Source: Flavobacteriales bacterium
GTDB lineage: Bacteria; Bacteroidota; Bacteroidia; Flavobacteriales_F; PHOS-HE28
Assembly: GCA_016713865.1 (NCBI GenBank)
Contig: JADJOG010000031.1
Coordinates: 1-25,482 of the forward strand
Direction: 5' to 3'
DNA length: 25,482 bases
Numbering within the stretch: the first letter of the stretch is position 1; each line of letters starts with the position of its first letter. The notes below the pieces were generated by a model. That model had not been told where the DNA came from and did not search any database. It saw only the letters and a list, made by a program, of their open reading frames with translations. Of the stretch, positions 16,222 to 25,482 are shown piece after piece. Position numbers and translations under genes: made by a program.

Positions 16222-19200
16222 ATGATGCACATGCTACACCGCGTTCTCGGATCCCGCTCGTTGGCCCTTACGGTAATTGCCGTTGGCTTCCTGCTGCCAG
16301 CTAGCCATGCCCAATTCTGCAATTCGGCGGGCTTCGTGGCCAACATCACACCCACAGCGACGGTGCAGAGCTCTGGCGCATTGAGTGGTGACCAGCGATA
16401 CTGGACCTTTACGGCAACAGCAGGGGTCATCTACAACTTCTACACATGCGGGGCTACTGAACAGGACACTTATCTGCGCATTTACAATGGCAACGGCGGG
16501 GGCACCTTGGTTGCAGAAGCGGACCAAGGCTGCGCAAGCGGCAACTTATCCGATGTCACCTTCACGGCGGCTACCACAGGTGTGCATTCCGTGCACCTGT
16601 CGCGATGGGCGAATTTTCTCAGCACGTGCGCGAACTTGAATGCGAATTCGACCTTGTTCTACAGGACCATACCGCCGCCGGCGAACGACCTCGTATGCAA
16701 CGCGATTTCAGTGGCGTGCGGCAGCACTACATCAGGCACTACCGTTGGCGCCGGTTCCACCGGCACCTATGAAGGCACTTCGACCTGCGGTACGGCGCAA
16801 GCCCAGCCAGCGGTGTGGTACAGCGTTGCCGGATTCAATGGATTCATGACCGCCAGCCTGTGCGCGACCTCGGGATGGGATAGCAAGATCTCGGTGTATT
16901 CCGGCACCTGCACATCACTGACTTGCATTGGTGGTAACGACGACAACGGGCCTTCGTGCACCGTGACTCCCGCCAGCTTCTCATGGCCGGGAAGCAGGGA
17001 ACCACCTACTTCATCAAGGTCTAAGGGTTCGATTCAAACTCCGCGTTCAGCTTGGAGGTAACCTGTTGCCTATCCACCGAACGACCTCTGCGCCAACGCA
17101 ATCACGATTCCAGGAGCCGGACCATTCCCGCATCTGACGAACGTGCAAAGCAATCCAGCCGCCACCAACCCGGGCCAGCCCACGCCATCCTGCCAGGCAA
17201 CCTCCAACGCGAGCATTTGGTACAATTTCACGCCCGCATGCAGTGGCAACTATCGCTTCAGCACCTGCCAGAACGATGCGCCCTCATCGGGTGCGATCGA
17301 CCACGTTTTGGTGGTCGCAACAGGCGCATGCGGCGGCACTTTCAGTGAGGTCGCGTGCAACGATGATGCGAGCACCGCTTGCGCAGCCTCGGGCCTGAGT
17401 TCAATCATCCCGAGCGTGGCACTCAATGCGGGCACGCTCTATCGCGTGATCGCATACACCTACAGTGCGGTTCGCGGCAACATCCAGATCCAGACGCGCA
17501 TGGTGGCGCCCACGATCACGGAATTCTCGCAATCCGTTGGATGCATCGGATCGCCATTAACCATAACAGGCACCAACCTCGGCTGCGCCACATCGGTTAC
17601 CATCGGCGGGCAACCAGCGCCCATTCTTTCAAATTCCACGACAAGCATTGTTGTATCACCATCTGCGGCTGCCACAGGCCCGGTGGTGATAACCTGTCCA
17701 GCAGGTACTGTATCCAGCGCTGGTGGAGTCGGCAACTACACTGTGGAGGCACCGCTCGCAGCAACGGTGAATACGAACCAGAACTGCGGCGCGGGAACTT
17801 TCACGGCAAGCGTGAATGTGACCAGCTATGGAAGCGGCTCAGTAGCCAATCTGCTTTACACCGTGAACGGCAGCCCTACGTACCTGCCGAACATCGGCTT
17901 GGGCACCACCGTGATCGGGCCGTTCCCAGCGAGCGCCCTGGTGCAATACAACGTGAGCAATGGCTCCTCGAATTGCCCTGCCGTTACAGGCTATGCTTAC
18001 AGCACCTGCACATACAACTTCATCTGCGGCAACTCGGTGCTGGTCGATCACTGCTACACCAACATCGATGGACGCACCTTCACCTTCCAGACGAACTCGT
18101 TCTTGGAGACCGTGACGGTGAACCTCTCCGGCTGCATTGAGCCGAACGATGCCATCCTGGCCTACGACGGACCGAACACCGGCTTCCCGCAGATCGGGAC
18201 CATCACAGGCGTATCGAGCCTGAACGGGCTCTCCTTCGTCAGCACCGGCCCGGCAATCCATCTGGTGGTCAACAGCAACAGCTCCAATAGCTGCACCTCG
18301 GGCGAGCAATGCCTGTGGAGCATGGAGGCATTCTGCACCCCGGGCTGCGATCCGCCCAATGCGAACGTGACAGTGCTGGAAACCTGTCCGAACTTCAACC
18401 TCGATGTGTACATGAACTCCACCGGCGATGGCTCTACCGCCACCCTGCGCTACACGGAAAATGGAGGCGCGCCGCAATTCGTAACGGGCCTGCTTACGGG
18501 AAATAATACGGTGATCGGTCCCTTCTCAGCCGGCTCCGTGATCAACCTGAAACTATTGCACGAGAGCGACGATGCCTGCGATGTGTCTATGGGCAACTAC
18601 ACCGGCGCGCTCTCTTGCCCGGCGGCAGAGAACTGTGGCAACGCACAGAATCTGGCCAGCCAGACCAGCCCGCTCAGCGGCACCACAGTGGGGCGGGTGC
18701 ATGATTTCAGCATGGCCTGCGGCAGTGCGGCCGCGAACACCGCGCCCGACGCCATCTACTTCATGGATGTGCCCAATGGCTATGAGTTCCGCATGCGGCA
18801 AGTGGTGAACAATTACAACTCGCTGCACTTCATGCGCTATGGCGGTGCTTGCCCTGGCACCACGCCCATCGCCTGCATCGACGATGAGGGTGGGGAGACT
18901 GCCTGGGTCTTCTGGACGAATACCACCGGCAGCACGCAGCGTGTATGGTGGATCCAAGATGGCGTGGGCACTGCCACAGGCACCTTCACTTTGGAGTGGC
19001 TGCTGCTTCCCTGCGGCGTGGCCCCCACGGCTCCAACGATTGGCGTGGGCAGCTATGCGATCTGCCAAGGGTCAACTGTTCCTGGCGGTGAAGGTCTGAC
19101 AGCCACATGCGCTCCGATCGCACGCACCATATCGGTTCCATTCACTTCGGGCATCATCAGCGAGGGCACAACCCTCACCAACCGTGGCAACGTCACTGTT

Positions 19201-21592
19201 CCGGCACTGCCTGGCGGCGCAGTGGTTACTGCTGCTCGACTAAAGTTGTTTAATGTGGTGGCTGCCACAGGCGCTCAAAGGCAAAACCTAAGATTGGCGC
19301 TTTCAGGAGCATACGCCCTGGCGGAGTTGCAAGTGACCACGCAGACCGGGGCAGGCACCATCACGCCTGATCCGATCATCAACCTTCCGGGTTTCCCATC
19401 GGGCGGCGGCACGATCAACATCCTAACCCGACAGACCACGAATGGAACGCCGAATCCGGACATCACCTTCCGCAGCGCGACCATCGAGGTTGATTTCACG
19501 CTGCCCTCCAATCTGGGCTGGTACACAGCGCCCGCGGCTGGAACACTGGTCAACTCCAGTTCGATCTTCGATCCGGTTGGCGCTGCTGTGGTGAACAACA
19601 ATACTCCGGGCACCACGGCCTTCCACGCATCTTGCGCGTTCGCGGCGTGCGAATCGGTGCGCATGCCCACGAGCTTCTCCGTATCGGCAACGCCGACCAC
19701 GGCCACCTCTGGGGGGAACCAGAGCATCTGCCTAGGCGCAACAACGCTCGGACTGGGTGGCAACGCAGCCGTGAATGGCACAGGCGCATGGAGCATCGTG
19801 AGCGGCGGCGGTGGAACCTTCAACCCGAATGCGACAACTCCGAACGCCACCTTCACGCACACGAGCGGATCAGGGCCCATCGTGCTGCGCTGGACGATCA
19901 GCAATGCGCCTTGCGCAGCCACCAGTGCCGATGTGACCATCACATTGCTGCCCGATAGCGATGGCGATGGCGTGAGCGATGCCTGCGACAATTGCGCCGG
20001 AGCAGCGAATCCAGCGCAAGCGGATTACGACAACGATGGCGATGGCGATGCGTGCGACCCCTGCAACAACTTGGCGAACATCACCCCGGGAAGCGCGTGT
20101 GACGATGGCAACCCGAATACGGTCCTTGATGTGTATGTGCAAAGCGGCACCGTGCCCAACGCAACATGCGGTTGCGCTGGCACAGCCTGCACGACCGACA
20201 TCGATTTCATCTATCAGTCGGACAACACGGGCGACCTCTTCTGGGAGCTATACGAGGAAGGCACCAACATCCTGGTGCAGAGCAATGGCGGCTCCTTGTT
20301 AGGCAGCGGATCGCAGGGCACCTGCCTGCCTGACGGTTGCTTCTACCTCGTGGTCACCGACCTTGGAGGCGCTGGCATCATGGGCGGCGGATACATCCTG
20401 AAGATCAATAGCGCTCAACGCTTGATCGATAACCGCTACGACGCGTTCGGCCGGGGCGGATTCAACAGCGGCTCCGTTAGCCAGATCGCGGGAGGCGAGG
20501 GCTTCTGCCTGCCAGTAGGCACCGACCGGCTGATCACGGCGAATTGCGACCGCCACGATTGGCGCATCAGCCCTTGCTCGCCCGAATATGTTGTGGCCAA
20601 CGACAACCCTGCCGTGGGCAACTTCAACAACACGCCGGCCGATGCTACGCATGGTTACCAGATGTGGTGGTACGACCCCAATGGCGGTTACAGCTTCAAG
20701 CGCACACAGAAGCGCAACGTGAACAACGGCGAGTATCGCCAATCGCGCCACGCACTTCCGGATAAACACCGCCACTTCGAACCCCAGCACACCCTGGGCA
20801 GCCATCAATCATTTGCAGAATGGCGCTTTCTACAACGTGAAGGTGCGCGGCATCGTGAACAATGTGTTCCAGAATTGGGGGCCGGCCTGCCGCTTCATGA
20901 TCAACAATGCGGAGGCTCAATGCCCGCGCACGAAACTCTACGACCAGCCTGACCCGCAATTCGTGAGCTGCCGCACGCAACCGTTCGCCATTGCGAACAA
21001 CGTGTATGTGTTCGCTCGACCGGTGCGCCGCCTTCAGCCCGGTTGCACGGCATACCTGAGCGCCAATCGTTACCAGTTCCGCTTCCGCATCGTCGCGGAG
21101 AACTTCGAGTTGATCAAGACCGGTGCGGTGGGCACGGGCCAATACTTCGTGAACACCATGGGCCTCGCTTGCGGCAAGACCTATGAGGTTGATGTGCGCG
21201 CAAGTTTTGATGGCGGCAATACGTGGTGCCATGCGGGCAGCCTATGGGGAGACATATGCTTGCTGAATACCGTGAGCTGCGTGCAGGGCGGCGGCAACCA
21301 GAACATGGCCCAGCAAGGTGGCGCGAGCGAGCTGCGCATGTACCCGAACCCGAACCGCGGCGATCAGCTCTTCGTGAATCTCACGGGCATCGATGCATCG
21401 ATCGAGACGGTCAGCGTCGATATCTACGACGCATTCGGCAAGCGCGTGAGCGCACGTACGATCGCAGCCAATGGCGATGGCTTCGTGAACTCGATCATGC
21501 AGCTTAACGGCGAGTTGGCCGCTGGCCTCTACACGGTGAGCATCACTGCTGGTGAGCAGCAGTTCACCGAGCGCTTGGTGGTGCAGCCGTAA
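16222..21592 (+). CDS. Giant T9SS-sorted adhesin-like multidomain protein (about 1790 aa, interrupted by frameshifts)
   Basis: The signal peptide MMHMLHRVLG...LLPASHA precedes QFCNSAG. Tandem PPC-like beta domains follow (PPANDLVCNAISV, then PPNDLCANAITIPG). Next come an IPT/TIG-like domain (ITEFSQSVGCIGSPLTITG, 17510-17745), two copies of a module marked TVIGPF/NTVIGPF (17750-18010 and 18350-18620) flanking a CUB-like domain (YTNIDGRTFTFQTNSF), another PPC-like domain (to about 19018), a thrombospondin-type-3-like calcium-binding stretch (DSDGDGVSDACDNC, 19960-20075) and the shared WWYDPNGGYSFKR module. The end is a T9SS type A domain (LRMYPNPNRG to LVVQP). Reading needs a shift near 16980, a TAA at 17022 read as Tyr, another shift near 17068 and one near 20745. 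Conserved modules continue across every break, so I treat it as one gene. It is probably a surface adhesin. Confidence 0.85.
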
Positions 21593-21623
21593 GTGAACTC
21601 AAATCGACAGCACGGAAGAATCG

Positions 21624-21650
21624 GCGGCCCTCGCATCACGCGGGGGCCGC
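21624..21650 (+). terminator. Terminator-like hairpin after the adhesin gene
   Basis: GCGGCCCTCGC (21624-21634) pairs with GCGGGGGCCGC (21640-21650) through eleven pairs, one a G-U, around a 5-nt loop. There is no T run, so termination may be factor-dependent or the hairpin may protect the transcript's 3' end. Confidence 0.6.
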
Positions 21651-21665
21651 TGCATTCCACGCCAG

Positions 21666-21673
21666 TACCTTCG
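21666..21673 (+). promoter_or_regulatory. Putative -7 element (TACCTTCG) directly before the DCC gene
   Basis: TACCTTCG ends four bases before the GTG start at 21678, the same spacing as at the cyclase gene. Transcription would begin at or next to the start codon. Confidence 0.5.
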
Positions 21674-21677
21674 CGCC

Positions 21678-22073
21678 GTGAGCACGAGCAGGATCATCTT
21701 CTTCGACGGCGTATGCGGCCTGTGCAACCGTTTCGTGGACCGGCTGTTGGCCGCTGATACTCGTGGCTCATTCCGCTTCGCCACGTTGCAAGGCACAACC
21801 GCCAATCAGCTTCTGCCCGATGGCATGGCCGCTGCGCTGGAAAGCGTGGTCTACATCCGCGATGGCGTGATCCTGCAGCGATCCGATGCGGCCTTGCGGG
21901 CGTTGATCGACCTTGGCGGATGGCGCAAGGGTTATGGACTGCTGCTGATCGTGCCGCGTTTCACCCGGGATGCTGTGTATGCGTGGGTGGCCAGCAACCG
22001 CTACAAGTGGTTCGGCAAGCACGATACGTGCAGGTTGCCGACGCCGGAAGAGCGTGAGCGATTCCTTCCCTGA
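21678..22073 (+). CDS. DCC-family thiol-disulfide oxidoreductase-like protein (DUF393)
   Basis: This small protein of 131 residues has the defining DGVCGLC motif at residues 10-16 (Asp, then Cys-x-x-Cys), preceded by a short strand (IIFFD) as in thioredoxin-like folds. A conserved YIRDGVILQRSDAALRAL segment and a C-terminal HDTC near 114-118 also match. The family is predicted to be redox-active, but physiological substrates are unknown. The start is the GTG at 21678; no ATG is available before the motif, and a promoter-like element precedes the GTG. No signal peptide is visible, so it is probably cytoplasmic. Confidence 0.9.
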   Translation: MSTSRIIFFDGVCGLCNRFVDRLLAADTRGSFRFATLQGTTANQLLPDGMAAALESVVYIRDGVILQRSDAALRALIDLGGWRKGYGLLLIVPRFTRDAVYAWVASNRYKWFGKHDTCRLPTPEERERFLP

Positions 22074-22127
22074 TCACACCAACGGATTCCAGCGTTATCC
22101 AGCGGCGCCTCGTGCTGCGGATGCCGA

Positions 22128-22135
22128 TACCTTCG
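22128..22135 (+). promoter_or_regulatory. Putative -7 element (TACCTTCG) for the ABC transporter operon
   Basis: TACCTTCG lies nine bases before the ATG at 22145. It supports that start over the upstream GTG at 22112 and ATG at 22121, which would place the promoter inside the gene. Confidence 0.45.
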
Positions 22136-22144
22136 CCGCCGTTC

Positions 22145-23086
22145 ATGCTGCAACTGCAAGGCATCTCCAAGCGCTTCGGCGCATACACCGCCCTCGACGC
22201 CATCACCATGGATGTGCCCACGGGGCAGGTCTTCGGGCTGCTCGGCCCCAACGGCGCGGGCAAGACCACGCTCATCCGCATCATCACGCGCATCACCGGT
22301 CCGGATGAAGGGCGCGTGCTGCTCGATGGCCACGAGATGGGTCCCGACGATGTGGCGCGCATGGGCTACCTGCCCGAGGAGCGCGGCCTGTACAAGAAGA
22401 TGAAGGTGGGCGAGCAGGCCCTCTACCTCGCGCAGCTCAAGGGCATGAAGAAGGCCGAGGCGCAGAAGCGATTGAAGGCCTGGTTCGAGCGCTGGGAGAT
22501 GAGCACGTGGTGGAACAAGAAGGTGGAGGAGTTGAGCAAGGGCATGGCGCAGAAGGTGCAGTTCATCACCACGGTGCTACATGAGCCGAAGCTCTTGATC
22601 CTCGACGAGCCCTTCAGCGGCTTCGACCCGATCAACGCCGAGCTGATCCGCAGCGAGATCCTGCGCCTGCGAGATGCCGGCGTGACCGTGATGCTCAGCA
22701 CCCACAGCATGCCCAGTGTCGAAGAGCTCTGCGACCACATCGGCCTCATCGACAAGGCGAAGCTGATGCTGCATGGCAACGTGCGCGAGATCCGCCGCCA
22801 GTACGCCGACAACACGTACCGCATCGAGTACAAGGGCAACAAAGTGGCGCTGGCCAACGCACTGTCCTTCATGGGCGAGCTGCTCGACGCAACAGAATCA
22901 GACGATTACAACATCGCGCGTATCCGATTGGCCAAGGATGCGAAGTTGAATGATGTGCTGAAGCAGCTGCTGCCCTCGGTGGAGATCCATGGTGTGCAGG
23001 AGGAAGTGCCGCGCATGCACGACATCTTCATCAAAGTGGTGAGCGAGCGCGAGCCGGAAGCGATCACGAAAGGAATGACTGAATGA
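22145..23086 (+). CDS. ABC transporter ATP-binding protein (NatA-like)
   Basis: This 313-residue ATPase energises the adjacent ABC-2 permease. Walker A GPNGAGKT is at residues 34-41. The signature is LSKGMAQKVQ, a variant of LSGGQ common in NatA-type exporters. Walker B with catalytic Glu is LLILDEPFSGFDP and the switch histidine is in STHSM. The C-terminal domain (from TYRIEYKGN to MHDIFIKVV) resembles DUF4162 of this subfamily. The ATG at 22145 (MLQLQGISKRFG) is chosen from family N-termini and the promoter position. An ATGA overlap at its stop leads into an open frame reaching the permease, so the two are cotranscribed. Confidence 0.93.
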   Translation: MLQLQGISKRFGAYTALDAITMDVPTGQVFGLLGPNGAGKTTLIRIITRITGPDEGRVLLDGHEMGPDDVARMGYLPEERGLYKKMKVGEQALYLAQLKGMKKAEAQKRLKAWFERWEMSTWWNKKVEELSKGMAQKVQFITTVLHEPKLLILDEPFSGFDPINAELIRSEILRLRDAGVTVMLSTHSMPSVEELCDHIGLIDKAKLMLHGNVREIRRQYADNTYRIEYKGNKVALANALSFMGELLDATESDDYNIARIRLAKDAKLNDVLKQLLPSVEIHGVQEEVPRMHDIFIKVVSEREPEAITKGMTE

Positions 23087-23163
23087 GCAGGCCGCCCTTG
23101 AACCATCACTGGCCAACACACCAGCGCATACGGCAATGTCAACGCATATGCCCGGATGAGCGC

Positions 23164-24502
23164 ATGAACATTCGCATCCGCCTCATCATCTGGCGCGAGT
23201 TCATCACCCGCGTGCGCAAGCCCAGCTTCCTGATCATGACGATCCTAGGGCCGCTGCTGATCACGGGCGCGGTGCTGGCCATGGCATGGGTAGGCATGCA
23301 AGAAGCCACGGACTACAAGGTGGTGGTCGTGGTGGATCAGGAGGGCCTTATTGGACGCCGACTAGAGGACAACAAGGCGCTGCGCCTCACCTTCTTCCTC
23401 GATGGTGCTGCGTGGTCCGATAGCGCCTTCAAGGAGAGCCCTTACAATGTCCAAGTAAGGCTGCTGCCCGGCAGCATCACGGATAATCCGCGCGCCGACT
23501 TGATCTACAAGAACAAGCCCAGCGAGTTCGCGAAGCAGTGGATCCGCGCCGAGCTGGAGAAGAGCCTCGAGATCGCCAAGCTGCAGAAGGAAGGCATCGA
23601 CCGCGAAGCGTACGCGCGCGTGCGCAAGCCGCTCGACCTGAAGCTCTACGACGTGAAGGACCTGGGCAAGGAATCGATGGCCGATGCCAAGGCCATGATC
23701 GGCTTCTTCTTCGGCTACTTCATGTTCATCTTCATCTTCATGTACGGCGTGCAAGTGATGCGTGGCGTGATGGAGGAGAAACAGAACCGCATCGTGGAAG
23801 TGCTCATCAGCAGCGTACGGCCCTTCCAGTTGATGATGGGCAAGATCGTGGGCGTGGCCATGGTGGGCTTCACGCAATTCATGCTGTGGATCGGCATCAC
23901 TTCCTTGATGCTCGTGATCGGATTGGCGGTTCTGGCCAGCTCGAAGTTCGACCCCGCCGTGCTTGCAGAGAACGGCATGACCGCTCAGATGCAGCAACAG
24001 CTCATGGCTACGCAAGCCCAGGCAGCGGCGCCGCCGATCGATGCCGATAAGGTCACGGACTTCATCGCGCAAGTGAACATCCCAGTGGTGCTCGCCGTCT
24101 TCGCCTTCTTCTTCATCGGCGGCTACCTGCTTTACGCCAGCTTGCTCGCCGCCATCGGCAGCGCAGTTGATAGCGAGACCGATACGCAGCAGTTCATGTT
24201 CCCCGTCACCATCCCCATGATCGTTGCCATCTTCATCGCGCAGCTCGCGGTGCTCAACAGCGAGAGTCCAGCGGTGTTCTGGGGAAGCATGATCCCGCTC
24301 ACCAGTCCCATTGTGATGATGGTACGCGTGGTGATGGGCACCGTGCCGATGTGGCAACTAGTGCTGAGCATGGCGCTGCTAGTGGCCACCTTCCTCGGAA
24401 GCGTATGGCTGGCGGGCCGCATTTACCGCACCGGCATCCTCATGTACGGCAAGAAGGTGAGCTGGAAGGAATTGGGAAGGTGGTTGATCTACGAAAGGTT
24501 GA
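23164..24502 (+). CDS. ABC-2 type permease (NatB-like), frameshifted at its last codons
   Basis: An N-terminal cytoplasmic stretch (MNIRIRLIIWREFITRVRKP) precedes the first membrane helix (SFLIMTILGPLLITGAVLAM). A large external domain (to about residue 175) and five or more C-terminal helices follow, with the conserved VMEEKQNRIVEVLISSVRPF between helices. This is the layout of NatB-type exporters, whose substrates (sodium, peptides, toxic compounds) vary. The frame is also open back to an ATG at 23083, overlapping the ATPase stop as ATGA; the 27 extra residues have no family support, so 23164 is preferred. At the end, one extra base near 24492 hides the expected WLIYKG-stop (TGA 24500-24502), so the frame as given runs on into the phosphatase gene. 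Confidence 0.91.
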
Positions 24503-24588
24503 CCTGGGTCGCGAGCTGCACCTTAATCGCAAGGATGAAGTCCGATTGTAAGGCCGATCCCTCCGCGGTCCAACCCAGGATGAAAGGA

Positions 24589-25482
24589 ATGAACGCAATA
24601 GTTGACCTCGGCACCAACACCTTCAACCTGCTGATCTATGAGCAGGGCGAAGCGGGATTGCGCATTGTGCATAGCGTGGAGCTGCCCGTCTTCTTGGGAA
24701 GAGGAGGCATTGAGCAAGGCATGATCGCAGCCGACGCCTTTGAGCGCGGCATGGAGGCGCTGCGGAGGAACAAGGCCACGGCGATGGAGCATGGCGCTAC
24801 GAACATCCGCGGCTTCGGTACATCGATGCTACGCAATGCGCGCAACGGCGAGGACTTCGTGCGCAGGGTGAAGCAGGAGCTGGGCATCGTCATCCGCATC
24901 ATCCCCGGCGACCAAGAAGCTGAATTGATCCTCGCGGGCGTGCGGCAAGCGGTGCGCTTCGGATCGCAGCCATCGTTGGTGATGGACATCGGCGGCGGCA
25001 GCACGGAGTTCATCCTCGCCACCGACAAGGCGCTGATGTGGAAGCGCAGCTTCGAGCTGGGCGTAACGCGCTTGCGCGAACGCATCCCCATCAGCGATCC
25101 CATCAACGTTGAAGAAGAGGCCCGCATCGCCGCGCACCTCGACGACCAATTGGAAGCGCTCTATGCCGTGGTGGAGCGCCAAGAGCCGCACGTGCTCGTG
25201 GGCAGCGCGGGCAGCTTCGATTCACTGGCGCGCATTATCGCCGCAGGGCGAGGGGCGTTCCGAGCGCCCGAAATGCCGACCCTGCCCTTTCACCGCGTTG
25301 GAGTTCGATGCCCTGAAGGACCGCTTGCTCCGCATGGATCGCGCGCAGCGCCTGCAAGTGCCCGGCCTGCCAGAGCACCGCGTGGACACCCTCCCCTACG
25401 CGCTCATCCAGATCGACCGCGTGCTGCTAGCCGGCGGAATCCGCGAATTGGCGTGGAGCAAGTACGCGCTGAAGGAAGGCGC
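24589..25482 (+). CDS. Ppx/GppA-family exopolyphosphatase or pppGpp phosphatase, partial and frameshifted
   Basis: This belongs to the actin-like ATPase superfamily: AIVDLGTNTFNLLIY at the start (phosphate 1), GTSMLRNARNG, IRIIPGDQEAELILAGV, the phosphate-2 motif LVMDIGGGSTEFILA, FELGVTRLRE and the adenosine-type motif LVGSAGSFDSLA. Family members remove phosphate from polyphosphate or convert pppGpp to ppGpp; which applies cannot be told. Near 25276-25284 the frame shifts by one base, and the other frame continues CPFTALEFDALKDRLL, RVDTLPYALIQIDRVLLAGG to the window end. The gene is cut by the right edge. The start is ATG 24589, with ATG 24580 (MKGMNAIVD) in the same frame as an alternative. 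It follows the permease by under 90 nt. Confidence 0.9.
   Translation, partial: MNAIVDLGTNTFNLLIYEQGEAGLRIVHSVELPVFLGRGGIEQGMIAADAFERGMEALRRNKATAMEHGATNIRGFGTSMLRNARNGEDFVRRVKQELGIVIRIIPGDQEAELILAGVRQAVRFGSQPSLVMDIGGGSTEFILATDKALMWKRSFELGVTRLRERIPISDPINVEEEARIAAHLDDQLEALYAVVERQEPHVLVGSAGSFDSLARIIAAGRGAFRAPEMPTLPFHRVGVRCPEGPLAPHGSRAAPASARPARAPRGHPPLRAHPDRPRAASRRNPRIGVEQVRAEGRR

Noticed and set aside
17022..17142. Real end of a short 16222 gene and a separate gene starting at 17143
   Set aside because: Before the TAA, after it and beyond the next shift, the frames continue the same PPC-like module pattern. The second frame would also start mid-domain without a signal peptide.
23362..24357. 331-codon minus-strand open frame across the ABC permease
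   Set aside because: The plus strand encodes a clear ABC-2 permease. The minus product is a His/Asp/Glu-rich shadow without domains.
23164..25482. Apparent permease-Ppx fusion protein (one uninterrupted plus-strand frame)
   Set aside because: Dropping one base near 24492 restores the expected permease end WLIYKG-stop, and the Ppx gene has its own ATG. The fusion is an indel artefact.

Overview
The window looks like the chromosome of a fairly GC-rich member of Bacteroidota, most likely Flavobacteriales (the family is inference). The evidence is several secreted proteins ending in type IX secretion (T9SS) type A sorting domains, Bacteroidota-type promoter elements (TTTG, about 19 nt, then TAnnTTTG/TAnnTTCG) and few Shine-Dalgarno sites. 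It also has a TonB-dependent receptor with an N-terminal carboxypeptidase-D-like domain, a bacterial geranylgeranylglyceryl-phosphate synthase-family enzyme, a membrane lycopene cyclase and a short F1 epsilon subunit beside atpD. Most of the window is core metabolism. No integrase, transposase, CRISPR array, rRNA or tRNA was recognised.

Layout. 1-4093: adenosylhomocysteinase (minus, cut by the window edge), a GGGP-synthase family enzyme and a TPR-containing membrane adenylate cyclase. 4176-8330 (minus): a broken T9SS surface protein, a TonB-dependent receptor controlled by a clear TPP riboswitch, and a badly frameshifted NadR-like P-loop kinase. 8992-12206: a T9SS beta-propeller protein, a strong terminator, a lycopene cyclase and a convergent PnuC-family transporter. 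12232-13760 (minus): a leucine-rich-repeat protein translationally coupled to ribF. 13830-13902: a perfect 24-bp inverted repeat. 14024-15876: atpD-atpC, with a degenerate repeat element between them. 16222-21592: a giant T9SS adhesin-like protein, about 1790 residues once frameshifts are bridged. 21678-25482: a DCC-family protein, a NatA/NatB-type ABC exporter and a Ppx/GppA phosphatase that runs off the right edge.

Functional links. The TPP riboswitch makes the receptor a probable outer-membrane thiamin importer. A PnuC-family permease and a small NadR-like kinase lie within 4 kb, so the three could form an uptake, inner-membrane transport and phosphorylation-trapping route. The two T9SS proteins at 4176 and 16222 share a cysteine-containing C-terminal module that I cannot assign to a named family.

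Caveats. About thirteen apparent single-base lesions break otherwise well-conserved genes, including atpC, which argues for consensus error rather than decay. Several genes (2078, 8909, 13760, 21678, 22145) have a -7-like element only 4-9 nt before the start codon, suggesting leaderless or near-leaderless transcripts. The least explained sequence is the 24-bp hairpin, the inverted short-repeat elements (one apparently inserted in frame in the cyclase) and the shared T9SS module.
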